Assembly: GCA_018139225.1 (NCBI GenBank)
Contig: JAGSNX010000001.1
Location: 62,001-126,000 of the forward strand
DNA length: 64,000 nucleotides
Direction of reading: 5' to 3'
DNA from: Microvirga sp. SRT01
Lineage (GTDB): Bacteria; Pseudomonadota; Alphaproteobacteria; Sphingomonadales; Sphingomonadaceae
Under the pieces are notes generated by a model. It was not told the origin of the DNA. It ran no database searches and saw only the letters and a list, made by a program, of their open reading frames with translations. Made by a program: the position numbers and the translations under genes. Of the stretch, positions 47,751 through 58,536 are shown one piece after another. Position 1 is the first letter of the stretch, and each line of letters starts with the position of its first letter.

Positions 47751-49556
47751 ATGAAGCGGAGTGCCATTCTCGCAGGTACGGCCATGCTTGCCGTATTGAG
47801 CGGATGTAAGGACGATGCGGATCAGCCGGCGCCCGCGATCGGCCTTTCCAGCTTCACGCGTACCGCTGCCGATACGACGGCGTTCGGCTGCCAGGCACGA
47901 TCGACCCGTTTGCCCTGGGGCACGCTGGAGGCGCGGACTTGGACGCCGCGGCTGGCTTCGCAACCGGCAAACCCGGCAGGCAGTTTGGCGCAGGCCTATG
48001 GACCGCCATTCTCGGCTCGCCTGATCCAGGCCTATGCCGACAATTTCGGTGAAGAACGCCGCACCGTTATTCTCGAACTGGAAGATGGCTGCCGCCGGCA
48101 GTTCCGCGCCGATTCCCTGTCGGATGCCGACAACGCGATAATTTCCGCCGAGATGGCGCGCCATCCCTATGCACCAGACCCGGCGACCTATCGCATCCAG
48201 TATTCCAGTCCGTTGACCTCGCCGGAGCTGGTCCGCAGCGGCGAGTTGCGGCTGCTGGAGACCCAGCATTTCGCCATTTGGTACGGCAACGGCGACGATA
48301 GTCGCTACGATTTCCATCGCACCGTTACGGCGCAGGGGCGGACCAAGGCCGAGGCGCTCCGTGATATCGCGGATCAGATCGAGCGGCAGTGGCTCATCAA
48401 CCGCGACGTGATCGGCGCACCGATGCCGTTCGCCGACAGCGCCGACAAGCAGAAGCTGAACATCTTCATCTGCGGTACGGGTCGGCCGAATGCGGGGGGC
48501 GATCTCAACGAGTGTGGGGCCTCTGCCGGCGAGTCCATGGGCATCTCGGGCTGGGGACTCGGCAAGGGATCGATGGTGCTTGCGCACGAGTTCGGCCACA
48601 TGATCGAGTTTTTCACAGGCGGTTTCCGCGGCCGGGCGGAGGCTGGGCCGATCTGGGAAACCGGTGCCGAATGGACGGCATTCGCGGTCAGCCCGCATTT
48701 CAATGCGTCCCGCTATTATATGGACAATCTCGAGAACGGGCCCCTGTTCTCGATGTCGCGCTATGAAGCGTATCCCTTCATGAACTACCTCTACGAAAAC
48801 GACCGCACGCGGGCGCTGACGTGGAACGCGTGGAGGACATCGGTTCAGGCAGGTGCCTGGTCCAACCTGACGAAGGACTTCGTCGAAACCCTGGTCCCGC
48901 TGGGACAGAAGACCGGGGCCTATCCGCAGGGATATGTTTCGTTCGCGGACGATATGGGATGGTACGGTGCCCGGCTAGTGACGATGGACTTCTTCAACCA
49001 GCGCAACATGCGTGACGGTCTTCGCCCGACGCCGACCACGAACTCGCTGGCGCATCTTTACACGCCGCTGGCGGGTGGCTCGCAGCCGTCCGTATACGCT
49101 TCGCCGCGCGAACGCCCGCTTTTGCAATGGGGTACCCATCTCGTCCCGCTGACCGCGGGGGGCACCACGGTCAAGGTCACCCTGACCGGCAGGACGACAG
49201 CGACTTCGGCGGCGTGGCGGTTCAGTATCGTTGCGGTAAAGGACGGCGACGTTCCGGTCTATTCCGCGCTCGGCAAGGCCGCGGGGACGGCGAGCGGCAG
49301 TACGTCGCTGGCTGTTCCGTCGGGCACCAAACTGTATCTCGCGGTCACCGCGACGCCGTATCGCTACGAATCGCTCGGCTGGCAGAAGAACGACGACCCG
49401 CCGAAGGGAACGCAGTTTCCGTATAGCGTGAAGATCGAGGGTGCGCTCCCGCGGACCGGTCCCGTCCAGGCATGCGATCCGGAGATGGAGCCGGGTACGT
49501 GGTCGATGAACTACCGCCTGAACGGCAACACGGATGAGCCGAAACCCTGCTCATGA
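47751..49556 (+). CDS. Large lipoprotein with a zinc-metalloprotease HExxH motif
   Basis: 601 residues. MKRSAILAGTAMLAVLSGCKDDADQ gives a lipobox at Cys19. Around residue 279, LAHEFGHMIEFF is a canonical zinc-protease HExxH (His279, Glu280, His283), and ETGAEWTAF offers a downstream Glu (Glu303 or Glu307) as the third ligand, a gluzincin-like set. Cysteine pairs (FICGTG, NECGAS) suggest an exported fold. The C-terminal 150 residues are beta-rich, jelly-roll-like. It resembles DUF6055-type secreted proteins, but I cannot confirm that. Preceding gene is a divergent M28 peptidase, so the pair may be an envelope protein-degradation locus. Confidence 0.8.
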   Translation: MKRSAILAGTAMLAVLSGCKDDADQPAPAIGLSSFTRTAADTTAFGCQARSTRLPWGTLEARTWTPRLASQPANPAGSLAQAYGPPFSARLIQAYADNFGEERRTVILELEDGCRRQFRADSLSDADNAIISAEMARHPYAPDPATYRIQYSSPLTSPELVRSGELRLLETQHFAIWYGNGDDSRYDFHRTVTAQGRTKAEALRDIADQIERQWLINRDVIGAPMPFADSADKQKLNIFICGTGRPNAGGDLNECGASAGESMGISGWGLGKGSMVLAHEFGHMIEFFTGGFRGRAEAGPIWETGAEWTAFAVSPHFNASRYYMDNLENGPLFSMSRYEAYPFMNYLYENDRTRALTWNAWRTSVQAGAWSNLTKDFVETLVPLGQKTGAYPQGYVSFADDMGWYGARLVTMDFFNQRNMRDGLRPTPTTNSLAHLYTPLAGGSQPSVYASPRERPLLQWGTHLVPLTAGGTTVKVTLTGRTTATSAAWRFSIVAVKDGDVPVYSALGKAAGTASGSTSLAVPSGTKLYLAVTATPYRYESLGWQKNDDPPKGTQFPYSVKIEGALPRTGPVQACDPEMEPGTWSMNYRLNGNTDEPKPCS

Positions 49557-49663
49557 ACGCCGCGGCCCTTTATGCGCCGCCAGTACCGCGACGAATGAAG
49601 GGCCGGATTGAATCGCAATACGGGTCGCCAGAACGGTCAGCCCCAAAGACAGGAAGACATAGA

Positions 49664-50233
49664 ATGACGATGATGACGAAACTGGCCTTCGCAGTCGCAC
49701 TGTTGGGATCGGCGCCTATGGCACAGGCCGCTACGCTGAATATCGGCCCTGTCCGGGGCGAAGCTTACGGCACCCAGGGCACGACCGGCAACACCGTGCT
49801 GACCTACAATCTGGGCGCCAACGCCCATGTCACGAACATCGCCTATACCCTGACGTTGACCGCGCTCGTGCCCAGTTGGCGTTGGGACCACGTGATCCGG
49901 TTCGGCGGCAGCAGCTCCTACGATGTCGAATTCAAGCCAGCCTATGATCTGCAACAGCCCGGAACCGATACGTTCACGGGCACCATGGACCTTGCGGCGG
50001 CGGGGATGGATTTTTTCCTGATGGGAGACGGCGTGTTCAAGCTGGAGTTCCTGGACTCGTTCGAAACGCGTGGCCTTACCGCCGTCTGGGATGATGTCAG
50101 GATCGGCGTGACCTATCAGCCCGGTATCGGCGCGGTCCCGGAGCCTGCGGCATGGGCGCTGATGATCGTCGGCGTCGGTGCGATCGGCGGGCGGATGCGC
50201 CGGCGGCCGCGGAGGACGGTGTCGTTCGCCTGA
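49664..50233 (+). CDS. PEPxxWA-CTERM sorted protein
   Basis: 189 residues. MTMMTKLAFAVALLGSAPMAQA is the signal peptide; the middle domain is beta-rich (LNIGPVRGEAYGTQGTTGNTVLTYNLGANAHVTN) with a FLDSF/VTYQPG end, then VPEPAAWALMIVGVGAIGGRMRRRPRR. Ribosome-binding site AGGAAG 8 nt upstream. A weak hairpin, CGGCCCTT to AAGGGCCG (49563-49605), lies in the leader between this and the HExxH gene. Followed by a strong bidirectional terminator. Likely anchored or exported by the exosortase system. Confidence 0.85.
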   Translation: MTMMTKLAFAVALLGSAPMAQAATLNIGPVRGEAYGTQGTTGNTVLTYNLGANAHVTNIAYTLTLTALVPSWRWDHVIRFGGSSSYDVEFKPAYDLQQPGTDTFTGTMDLAAAGMDFFLMGDGVFKLEFLDSFETRGLTAVWDDVRIGVTYQPGIGAVPEPAAWALMIVGVGAIGGRMRRRPRRTVSFA

Positions 50234-50239
50234 CCAGAA

Positions 50240-50275
50240 AGGGCCGCGGCTTCGATGAAGCCGCGGCCCTTTTGC
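50240..50275. terminator. Bidirectional rho-independent terminator
   Basis: AAAGGGCCGCGGCTT (50240-50254) and AAGCCGCGGCCCTTT (50260-50274) form a perfect 15-bp stem with a 5-nt loop, flanked by A and T. Serves the PEPxxWA gene (rightward) and ettA (leftward). Confidence 0.9.
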
Positions 50276-50312
50276 TACCGCTCTGCGACGCGGGCCGTGA
50301 ACGCGCAGCGTG

Positions 50313-51992
<1,680 letters not shown>

Positions 51993-52087
51993 GCTGGCAC
52001 GCGCTCCGTATTCGAGAAGTGGCGGAAGTGTTGCGCGCGAGATAGCGACGGCGCGGGTTTTTGGCAACGCAGGGGCGGGGTGGAACC

Positions 52088-52867
52088 CTAGCGCACCCGC
52101 TTCACGTATAACCGCCCACCTTCGCGCGATTCCGACTGGAAGTTGGGCACCGCCCTGATGAGATCGGCCAGATTGCGATAGCCATAGTTGCGCGCATCGA
52201 AGCTCGACCGGTTGGCGGCCAGCTGCCCCATCGCCGACAGGCTGACGAAGCCCTTGTCGTCGCGCTTGGTCGCGTCATAGGCGTCGATCAGCAGCTTCAG
52301 CAGGTCCTCGCCCACCGGTGCCTTGGCCTTTGGCGCGGCGCGACCGGCGATGGCGGGGGGCAGCGACTGCTCGATCGGCACGTCTTCCGATGTCGGCGGT
52401 GTGGCGGCGGCCGGGGCAGGGCGCTCGGTCAGCAGCGCACCGACATCGATGAAGCGCGTACACGCCTGCCGAAACCCCTCCGGCGTCTTCGATCCGCCGA
52501 AACCGTAGACGGGCAGCCCGTCCTGCCGGATCCGCATGGCGAGAGGCATGAAGTCGCTGTCGGACGACATGATCCCGAACCCCTCGACGCGACCGCGGAA
52601 CAACAAGTCCATCGCGTCGATCGTCATCTTCATGTCGGTCGCGTTCTTCCCCTTCGTCAGGTCGAATTGCTGCTGCGGTTCGATGCCGTGGCGGATCGCC
52701 ATGTCCTGCCACGGCTTCAGCCCGGATTTGGTCCAGTTGCCGTAGACGCGCCGGACGTTGACGGTGCCGAGCTCCGCCAGCACCGTCAGCACGGGGTCGA
52801 GGGTCGAAGCGGACGCATTGTCGGCGTCGATCAACAGGGCGATGTTGCGGGTGGAGGTGTCTTCCAT
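52088..52867 (-). CDS. NYN-domain (LabA/PIN-like) protein with LOTUS/OST-HTH domain
   Basis: 259 residues. The NYN nuclease core at 1-145 begins NIALLIDADNASA with the catalytic Asp, has KGKNATDMKMTIDAMDLL and MSSDSDFMPLAMRIRQDGLPVYGFG. After a Pro-rich linker, residues 185-255 form a LOTUS/OST-HTH domain (LLKLLIDAYDATKRDDKGFVSLSAMGQLAANRSSFDARNYGYRNLADLI). This pairing is RNA-linked in both bacteria and eukaryotes. Probably an RNA-binding or RNA-cleaving regulator; target unknown. Leftward, 96 nt upstream of ettA. Confidence 0.9.
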   Translation of the reverse strand: MEDTSTRNIALLIDADNASASTLDPVLTVLAELGTVNVRRVYGNWTKSGLKPWQDMAIRHGIEPQQQFDLTKGKNATDMKMTIDAMDLLFRGRVEGFGIMSSDSDFMPLAMRIRQDGLPVYGFGGSKTPEGFRQACTRFIDVGALLTERPAPAAATPPTSEDVPIEQSLPPAIAGRAAPKAKAPVGEDLLKLLIDAYDATKRDDKGFVSLSAMGQLAANRSSFDARNYGYRNLADLIRAVPNFQSESREGGRLYVKRVR

Positions 52868-52979
52868 CCCGCCCTTGTCGCCGACCCGGCCCGCTCCCGC
52901 AAGGCGACCGCACGATCAGGCTCTATTTCGCTTCGAAAGCTGTGATGATGCGATCGCCGTTCGGGCACTGGGGGAAAAC

Positions 52980-53294
52980 ATGATGGCCGACGACTTCGAT
53001 CTAACGGACGCCAAGGGCTCCGTCGGCAAGCTGTTGAACTTCGATCACATGATCGGTCCATCGCTCATCCGCGTCATCTATTTTTCCGGATTGGTGCTGG
53101 TCGTGGTCTATGCGGTCGGCGGACTGGGCACGACGGCCTATTTTCCGGTCGCGGGTCTGCTCGGCAGCCCTGGCGGAGCGATCCTGCTAGTATTCGGCGC
53201 GGTGATGTGGCGCTTCACCTGCGAGTTGTGGGTGCTGATGTTCAAGATCCACGATCGGATCGGCGAAATCCGGGACCGCCTGCCGCCGCGCTGA
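52980..53294 (+). CDS. DUF4282-like membrane protein
   Basis: 104 residues. Two hydrophobic helices (SLIRVIYFSGLVLVVVYAV and GAILLVFGAVMWRFTCELWVLMFKIHDR) match DUF4282 inner-membrane proteins. The start is one of two adjacent ATGs (52980 and 52983); GGGGGA before them suits either. The soluble N-terminus (DDFDLTDAKGSVGKLLNF) resembles a cytoplasmic amphipathic segment. Divergent from the NYN-LOTUS gene. Function unknown. Confidence 0.78.
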   Translation: MMADDFDLTDAKGSVGKLLNFDHMIGPSLIRVIYFSGLVLVVVYAVGGLGTTAYFPVAGLLGSPGGAILLVFGAVMWRFTCELWVLMFKIHDRIGEIRDRLPPR

Positions 53295-53319
53295 GGGCGC
53301 ACGGCGGCAGACTGGACGG

Positions 53320-53589
53320 CTATTGCCGGTCCGGGCCGCGGGTCGAGGGGCGCGCCTGCCCGGTGTCGATGTCGTCCTGCTTGGTCGCGCGGGTGTGGCC
53401 CTGTGGATCGGCGGTAGCGCGGGTCAGGTCGTCGCGGCTGCCGACATCACGGGCGAGCGCGCCGCCGCCGCCACTGCCGCCGGTGTTGCCAGTCGGCTGA
53501 CCGCCGTCCGCGGAGTCGGTCACGGCCTGCTCGATCATTTCGTGATCGTCGGTGTCGCGCGCGGTGGTGGTGCGGGGATTTTCGGCCAT
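53320..53589 (-). CDS. Small acidic/Gly-rich hypothetical protein
   Basis: 89 residues beginning MAENPRTTTARDTDDHEMIEQAVTDS and containing a Gly-rich middle (GNTGGSGGGG). It looks disordered. The start follows AAGGAGACGAGAA, a clear ribosome-binding site, which supports it as a real gene; otherwise there is little to support. Convergent with the DUF4282 gene (25-nt gap). Confidence 0.6.
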   Translation of the reverse strand: MAENPRTTTARDTDDHEMIEQAVTDSADGGQPTGNTGGSGGGGALARDVGSRDDLTRATADPQGHTRATKQDDIDTGQARPSTRGPDRQ

Positions 53590-53638
53590 TTCTCGTCTCC
53601 TTCGAGCGAATTAACGGCCAGCTCTCCCGCCGCGTTCC

Positions 53639-54121
53639 TCATTCGGTCGGGTAGGAGAGGGCGATCACCTCATACTCGCGCGCACCTGCGGGCAACTCGA
53701 CGCGGCGCACATCGCCTACCGCCGCCCCCCGCAGCGCGCGGGCCAGAGGTGCATTCCAGCCGATCCGCCCGGCCCCCGCATCCGTCTCGTCGTCGCCGAC
53801 CAGCGTCAGGACGCGCTCGTGCTCGTCCTCGTCGGCGATCGTGATCGTCGCGCCGAACAACGCGCGGCTGCGGTCCTCCTGCCGGGCGGGATCGACGACC
53901 TTGGCCGCCTTCATCCGCTTCGCCAGCCAACCGAGCCGCCTGTCGATCTCGCGCAGGCGTTTGCGCCCGTAGATATAGTCGCCATTCTCCGACCGGTCGC
54001 CGTTGCCCGCGGCCCAACTGATCGTCTCCACCAGCGCGGGGCGTTCCGTGGCGAACAGCTGTTCGTATTCCGCGCGCAGGGCGGCGTATCCGGCGGGAGT
54101 AATGTAGTTGGGGCGGTCCAT
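53639..54121 (-). CDS. greB: GreB-type transcription elongation factor
   Basis: 160 residues. The coiled-coil N-terminal domain has EISW/TISWAAGNGDRSENGDYIYGRKRLREIDRRLGWLAKRM with the acidic tip (GNGDRSENGDY), which reaches into the RNA-polymerase secondary channel to stimulate cleavage of backtracked RNA; the C-terminal FKBP-like domain ends GDVRRVELPAGAREYEVIAL. The IYGRKRLREIDRRL pattern is closer to GreB than GreA. Stand-alone gene just before the lytic transglycosylase. Confidence 0.82.
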   Translation of the reverse strand: MDRPNYITPAGYAALRAEYEQLFATERPALVETISWAAGNGDRSENGDYIYGRKRLREIDRRLGWLAKRMKAAKVVDPARQEDRSRALFGATITIADEDEHERVLTLVGDDETDAGAGRIGWNAPLARALRGAAVGDVRRVELPAGAREYEVIALSYPTE

Positions 54122-54151
54122 GCCGCGTTCCTACGCGGACCGCCGCATTCA

Positions 54152-56173
54152 TCAACCCGGGCGGTTCTTGCCCAGATACCAGCTCAGTCGCGTCGTGCCG
54201 CGGCTCTGCGCGCGTGCCGGGTTCATCAGGTCGTACACGACCGCATTCTCCAGCACGCGTTGAACATAGTTGCGCGTCTCGGTGTAGGGGATCGCCTCCA
54301 CCCAATCGACCCACTCGATCGCCCCCGTACGGGGGTCGCCGAACTGGCGCAGCCACTTGTTCACGTTGCCGCCGCCCGCATTGTACGCGGCGATCGCCAG
54401 CGGATAGCTGCCGTAATTGTTGAAGACGCGCTGGAAATAGCTCGATCCCAGCATGATCGACAGGTTGGGATCGGTGGTCAGCTGATCGGGCGAATAGCTC
54501 AACCCCATCTTGCCCGCCTGCTCGCGCGCGGTGGCCGGCATCAACTGCATCAGCCCGCGCGCACCCGCGCCGCTGATCGCCGCCCGGTCGAACTGGCTCT
54601 CCTGCCGCGCGATGGCGTGGATCAGCGTCCACTGGCCCTCATATCCGCTCGGCACCGGCACCGTGGGGAAGCCCGCGGCGGAATACTCCGTCAGGCCGTT
54701 CTGCATTGCACTGCGGCCGACCATCACCGCCAGATCGGGGCGCGCGATCTGCCGCGACAGGTCGGCGGTCAGCCAATGATCGGTATCGGTCGTCGCATCC
54801 GCCGCGATCTGGCGGACGAAGGCGGTCTGATCCTTCCAGTCGCCGATCTGGCCGAGGAAGCGCACCGCCTGCACGGTCTCGCGCGCGGCGAAGGCGTCGC
54901 GCTGCGCCTGCGCGATCAACGGCACCGGCGGAGCCGGCGGCGCGACCAGCGCCTGTCCGGTCCGCTCCAGCGCCAATTGCCCGTAATATTGGTCGCGATA
55001 ACCCGCCGCCTGAGCGTAGTATCCCGCCGCCTGAGTCGCTAGTCCGGCTGCCTCCGCGGCGCGTCCGGCCCAGTAGAAGCCCTTGGCACGGGTCTGTGGC
55101 GCCATGCTGCCACGGCCGTATCGCTCGAACAGCGGCATCGCGTCGGCGGGGCGGCCGAGCTGCTTCATCGCCGTCTGCCCGGCCAGCCACACCAGCGACG
55201 TGTAATCGTCGCGCTCGCCATACGGCTTCTTCGAGACGTCGGTGCCGGCCGGATACGCGTCGTCGACCTGCCGCGCGATGTCGTAGGCCACCTGCCACTG
55301 GTTGTCCGCCGCTGCTCCGCGGGCGTTGACCAACAGCACCTCGTACCACTTTTCGACGTTACCCGGCCGCTGCGCCAGTGCCGGCCGCGACGCGAGATAG
55401 GGCCGCACGCTGGGGCTCAAGGTGTTGCGCAGCCACGTCGCGCGGTCCGCGACATAGCCCGGATCGTTGGCGTACAGCGCCTGCGTTGCCGCGGAGATCG
55501 CCGCCGCGTCGGGCGCCTTCGTCCGGAACGCCAGCCTTGCCGCAAAGATCGGGCGCTGCGCGGCGCTGGTATAGCCCAGTTGGCGCTGCGCCGTGCCGGT
55601 AGCGTCCTGCCACAGCAGCGCGTCCATCCGCGCGTCGTGGTCTTCGGGCGTCAGCGCGCCGGCGAACTGCGTCAGCACCAGACCCTCGTCCTGCGTCGAC
55701 AGTGACCCCATCCGCCACGCCGCTTTCGCTGCGGCATTCGCGCCCGCGATGTCGCCGCTGGCCGCCAGCGCGCGGGCCAGCGCGACGTTGCCGGTGGCCG
55801 ATTGCGGCGGATAGCGGCGGAAGAATGCGACGACGTTGCCCGGCGCGGCGGTCTGCGCCTGACGCTCCGCCGCGCGACGGTTCGCGGTCTCGCCCGGCCA
55901 GCCCGGATGCGCCATGACGAACCCGGCATAGCTGTCGAACGGCAGCGCGTCGGTCTGCTGCAACGCCCGCCACTGCGCGATCGCGGAGGCCAGCGCCGGA
56001 TTGCCGATCGCCGGCCGAGCTTGCGGAGAGGCCGGCGTCACCCCGGCCGCAGTGGCGGCGGCGCGGTTCGCGGCCTCCACGCTGGCGCGCTCGATCTGCT
56101 CCTGCGTCTGGGGCAGGCCGGCGGTACCGGCGAACAGGGCGAGGAGGACGGTCGACTTCAGGGATGCGATCAT
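54152..56173 (-). CDS. Soluble lytic murein transglycosylase (Slt-like)
   Basis: 673 residues, similar to Slt70. Signal peptide MIASLKSTVLLALFAGTAGLPQ, then an alpha-superhelical doughnut region with TPR-like helices, then the C-terminal lytic domain with catalytic Glu525 in IARQESQFDRAAISGAGARGLMQLMPATA. It cleaves peptidoglycan leaving 1,6-anhydro ends. The long leftward frame continuing to 56956 runs antisense to dapA and is not coding. Ends 30 nt before greB on the same strand. Confidence 0.93.
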   Translation of the reverse strand: MIASLKSTVLLALFAGTAGLPQTQEQIERASVEAANRAAATAAGVTPASPQARPAIGNPALASAIAQWRALQQTDALPFDSYAGFVMAHPGWPGETANRRAAERQAQTAAPGNVVAFFRRYPPQSATGNVALARALAASGDIAGANAAAKAAWRMGSLSTQDEGLVLTQFAGALTPEDHDARMDALLWQDATGTAQRQLGYTSAAQRPIFAARLAFRTKAPDAAAISAATQALYANDPGYVADRATWLRNTLSPSVRPYLASRPALAQRPGNVEKWYEVLLVNARGAAADNQWQVAYDIARQVDDAYPAGTDVSKKPYGERDDYTSLVWLAGQTAMKQLGRPADAMPLFERYGRGSMAPQTRAKGFYWAGRAAEAAGLATQAAGYYAQAAGYRDQYYGQLALERTGQALVAPPAPPVPLIAQAQRDAFAARETVQAVRFLGQIGDWKDQTAFVRQIAADATTDTDHWLTADLSRQIARPDLAVMVGRSAMQNGLTEYSAAGFPTVPVPSGYEGQWTLIHAIARQESQFDRAAISGAGARGLMQLMPATAREQAGKMGLSYSPDQLTTDPNLSIMLGSSYFQRVFNNYGSYPLAIAAYNAGGGNVNKWLRQFGDPRTGAIEWVDWVEAIPYTETRNYVQRVLENAVVYDLMNPARAQSRGTTRLSWYLGKNRPG

Positions 56174-56251
56174 GTGGACAATGTAGGGCCACGACCCGTA
56201 TCTGTCCTGAACGAATTGACGCCGACCGGCGCGAAGAAGGTCATTTTTCCC

Positions 56252-57136
56252 ATGTTTTCCGGATCGATCCCTGCTCTCGTCACGCCGTTCGATTCGAGCG
56301 GTGCCTTTGACGAGGCGGCATTTCGCGATCTGGTCGAGTGGCAGATCGCGGAAGGCTCGTCCGGTCTCGTCGCCTGTGGCACCACTGGGGAGGCGGCGAC
56401 GCTGACCAAGGACGAGCATTTCGAGGTCGTTCGCGTCTGCGTCGATCAGGCGAAGGGCCGCGTGCCGGTGATCGCGGGGGCGGGATCGAACGACACCCGG
56501 GTCGCAGCCACCAACCTCGTGGCCGCGAAGGACGCCGGGGCCGACGCCGCGCTGATGGTGCCCCCCTATTACAACCGGCCGGGGCAGGAGGGGATCTTCC
56601 GCCATTTCGAGGCTCTGGCGGCCGACACGCCGCTGCCGATCATCCTCTACAACGTGCCCGGCCGCACCGTCACCGACATCCTGCCGGCAACGGTGATCCG
56701 CATCGTGCAGGCATTTCCGGCGGTATTCGTCGGGATCAAGGACGCCAGCGGCGTCCTGCCGCGCGTGACGCAACACCGGCTGGCGCTCGGTAGCGGCTTC
56801 GCGCAGTTGTCGGGCAACGACGATCTGGCGCTGGCCTATAATGCGCTCGGTGGAACAGGCTGTATTTCGGTAACGGCCAATGCCGCGCCGCGGCTCTGCG
56901 CCGAGTTCCAGGCGGCCTGCGCGCGCGGGGATCATGATGCGGCATTGGCGCTGCACGACCGGCTATATGCCTTGCACGATGCGATGTTCGTCGACGCCTC
57001 GCCGGGCCCGGTCAAGTACGCGATGACACGGGTCCGGCCCGGCTTTCCGCCGCACCTGCGCCTGCCGATGACGCCCGCGGGCGATGCGGCGACGACGGCC
57101 GTGGACGAGGGGCTGGCGACGGCCGGGATCGCCTAA
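56252..57136 (+). CDS. dapA: 4-hydroxy-tetrahydrodipicolinate synthase DapA
   Basis: 294 residues, typical DapA. Condenses pyruvate and aspartate semialdehyde in lysine and DAP synthesis; DAP is needed for peptidoglycan. The Schiff-base Lys is in VGIKDASG, Tyr in ILYNVPGRTV and Thr in GTTGEAATL, the catalytic set. Start ATG at 56252 has AAGAAGG further upstream (12 nt). Divergent from the transglycosylase by 78 nt. Confidence 0.95.
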   Translation: MFSGSIPALVTPFDSSGAFDEAAFRDLVEWQIAEGSSGLVACGTTGEAATLTKDEHFEVVRVCVDQAKGRVPVIAGAGSNDTRVAATNLVAAKDAGADAALMVPPYYNRPGQEGIFRHFEALAADTPLPIILYNVPGRTVTDILPATVIRIVQAFPAVFVGIKDASGVLPRVTQHRLALGSGFAQLSGNDDLALAYNALGGTGCISVTANAAPRLCAEFQAACARGDHDAALALHDRLYALHDAMFVDASPGPVKYAMTRVRPGFPPHLRLPMTPAGDAATTAVDEGLATAGIA

Positions 57137-57270
57137 CTCACGTCCCGTTTCGGGACATGACTGATGGCTCCAGAAAATAATCGAGGTTACCTAGGAACTT
57201 TAACAACCTGAAAACGTACCGCTTCCAAGTCGTTAACAGGAGGTTAACGGCTTCAGGGAGAGTACCGCTT

Positions 57271-57903
57271 ATGAAGACCTACATCCTCGCCGCCGTTGCG
57301 GCGGCCGGTTGCATCGCGGCGTCGCCGTCGTTCGCACAGACCACGGTGAACTTCGATCAGAGCACCGATACGAGCTTCTACACCACCCAGGGCCTCGTCC
57401 TGAACGACTTCACCATCCTGCCGGACACGTTCGGCGGCGCAGTGAACGTTCCGTCGAGCCCGAACTACGCCAACGTCAATTCGAGCGGCTCGACGATCAG
57501 CTTCGTCGATCCGACGACGGGTCGCGCCACGACCTCGAACGGCTTCGGCCTGACGGTCGCTGGTCTGAACGCTAGCGGTGGGTATTTCGCCGGCGGTACG
57601 CTGACGTTCCTCGACGCAGCCGGCGCGACGCTCGGCACGCAGTTCTTCGCGCCGGTCGGACCGAGCGAAGGCCGTTCGCCGATCGAATACTCGAACATCT
57701 TCAGCAACATCTCGCTGATCACCTTCACCCGCGCAGAGAACCAGAACGGCCCCGCGCTGTTCCCGATCGACAACGTCACCTTCTCGCTGAACGCTGCGGG
57801 CGCGGTGCCGGAGCCGGCGGCATGGGCTCTGATGATCCTGGGTGTCGGCATGGTCGGCGGCTCGATGCGCCGTCGGACCATGACGGTCCGCTACGCGCGC
57901 TAA
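57271..57903 (+). CDS. PEPxxWA-CTERM sorted protein
   Basis: 210 residues. MKTYILAAVAAAGCIAASPSFAQ is the signal peptide (cleavage after FAQ or SFA); the middle is beta-rich with TTVNFDQSTDTSFYTTQG and the end is VPEPAAWALMILGVGMVGGSMRRRTMTVRYAR, the sorting signal. Its structure is close to the protein at 49664 in sorting but the domain differs. Upstream 57137-57270 is AT-rich and probably holds the promoter, with GGGAGAG near -15. Followed by a strong terminator. Confidence 0.85.
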   Translation: MKTYILAAVAAAGCIAASPSFAQTTVNFDQSTDTSFYTTQGLVLNDFTILPDTFGGAVNVPSSPNYANVNSSGSTISFVDPTTGRATTSNGFGLTVAGLNASGGYFAGGTLTFLDAAGATLGTQFFAPVGPSEGRSPIEYSNIFSNISLITFTRAENQNGPALFPIDNVTFSLNAAGAVPEPAAWALMILGVGMVGGSMRRRTMTVRYAR

Positions 57904-57927
57904 GCGCTCACGCGAACATCGTTGCGG

Positions 57928-57962
57928 ACGGCCCCCGGTGCAGGCGCACCGGGGGCCGTTTG
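57928..57962 (+). terminator. Rho-independent terminator after the PEPxxWA gene
   Basis: ACGGCCCCCGGTGC (57928-57941), loop AGGC, and GCACCGGGGGCCGT (57946-57959) form a 14-bp stem followed by TTT. Unlike a classical terminator the T tract is short. Confidence 0.8.
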
Positions 57963-58053
57963 CGTATCGGCCGCGCCACGATGCCGTGGCCGCGGGCCGG
58001 ATCGTGCGATCGCCGCTTCCCAGCGGGGCAGCCGCTGCCTACATCGGACTTCC

Positions 58054-58536
58054 ATGTCGCGTCCCAAACCTGCAACCTTCGACAAGAAGAAGATCGTCGC
58101 CGAGAACCGCAAGGCTCGCTTCGAATACAGCATCGAACAGGTGTTCGAGGCCGGCATCGCGCTGACCGGCACCGAGGTGAAGTCGCTCCGCTTCGGCGAG
58201 GGATCGATCGCCGAAAGCTATGCCGAGGTGAAGGAGTCGGAGATCTGGCTGGTCAACGCCAACGTCCCCGAATTCAGCCACGGCAACCGCTTCAATCACG
58301 AGGCGAAGCGGCCCCGTAAATTGCTCCTTCATGAGCGCGAGATAAACAAGCTCCACGGCGCGGTTGCGCGGGAGGGCATGACGCTCGTCCCGCTGTCCGT
58401 GTACTTCAACAGTCGGGGGAGGGCGAAGGTGGAGCTGGCGTTGGCCAAGGGCCGCAAGGATCACGACAAGCGCGCCGCCATCAAGGAGCGCGAGTGGAAG
58501 CGAGAGGCCGGGCGCATCATGCGCGAGCGCGGCTGA
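58054..58536 (+). CDS. smpB: SsrA-binding protein SmpB
   Basis: 160 residues. Binds tmRNA and delivers it to stalled ribosomes. Signature blocks: [68 protein letters not shown] and the basic C-terminal tail [27 protein letters not shown] used in the ribosome. tmRNA itself is not in the window. Start at 58054; the upstream in-frame piece to 57922 is the terminator region. Ends overlapping the next start by 1 nt. Confidence 0.96.
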   Translation: MSRPKPATFDKKKIVAENRKARFEYSIEQVFEAGIALTGTEVKSLRFGEGSIAESYAEVKESEIWLVNANVPEFSHGNRFNHEAKRPRKLLLHEREINKLHGAVAREGMTLVPLSVYFNSRGRAKVELALAKGRKDHDKRAAIKEREWKREAGRIMRERG

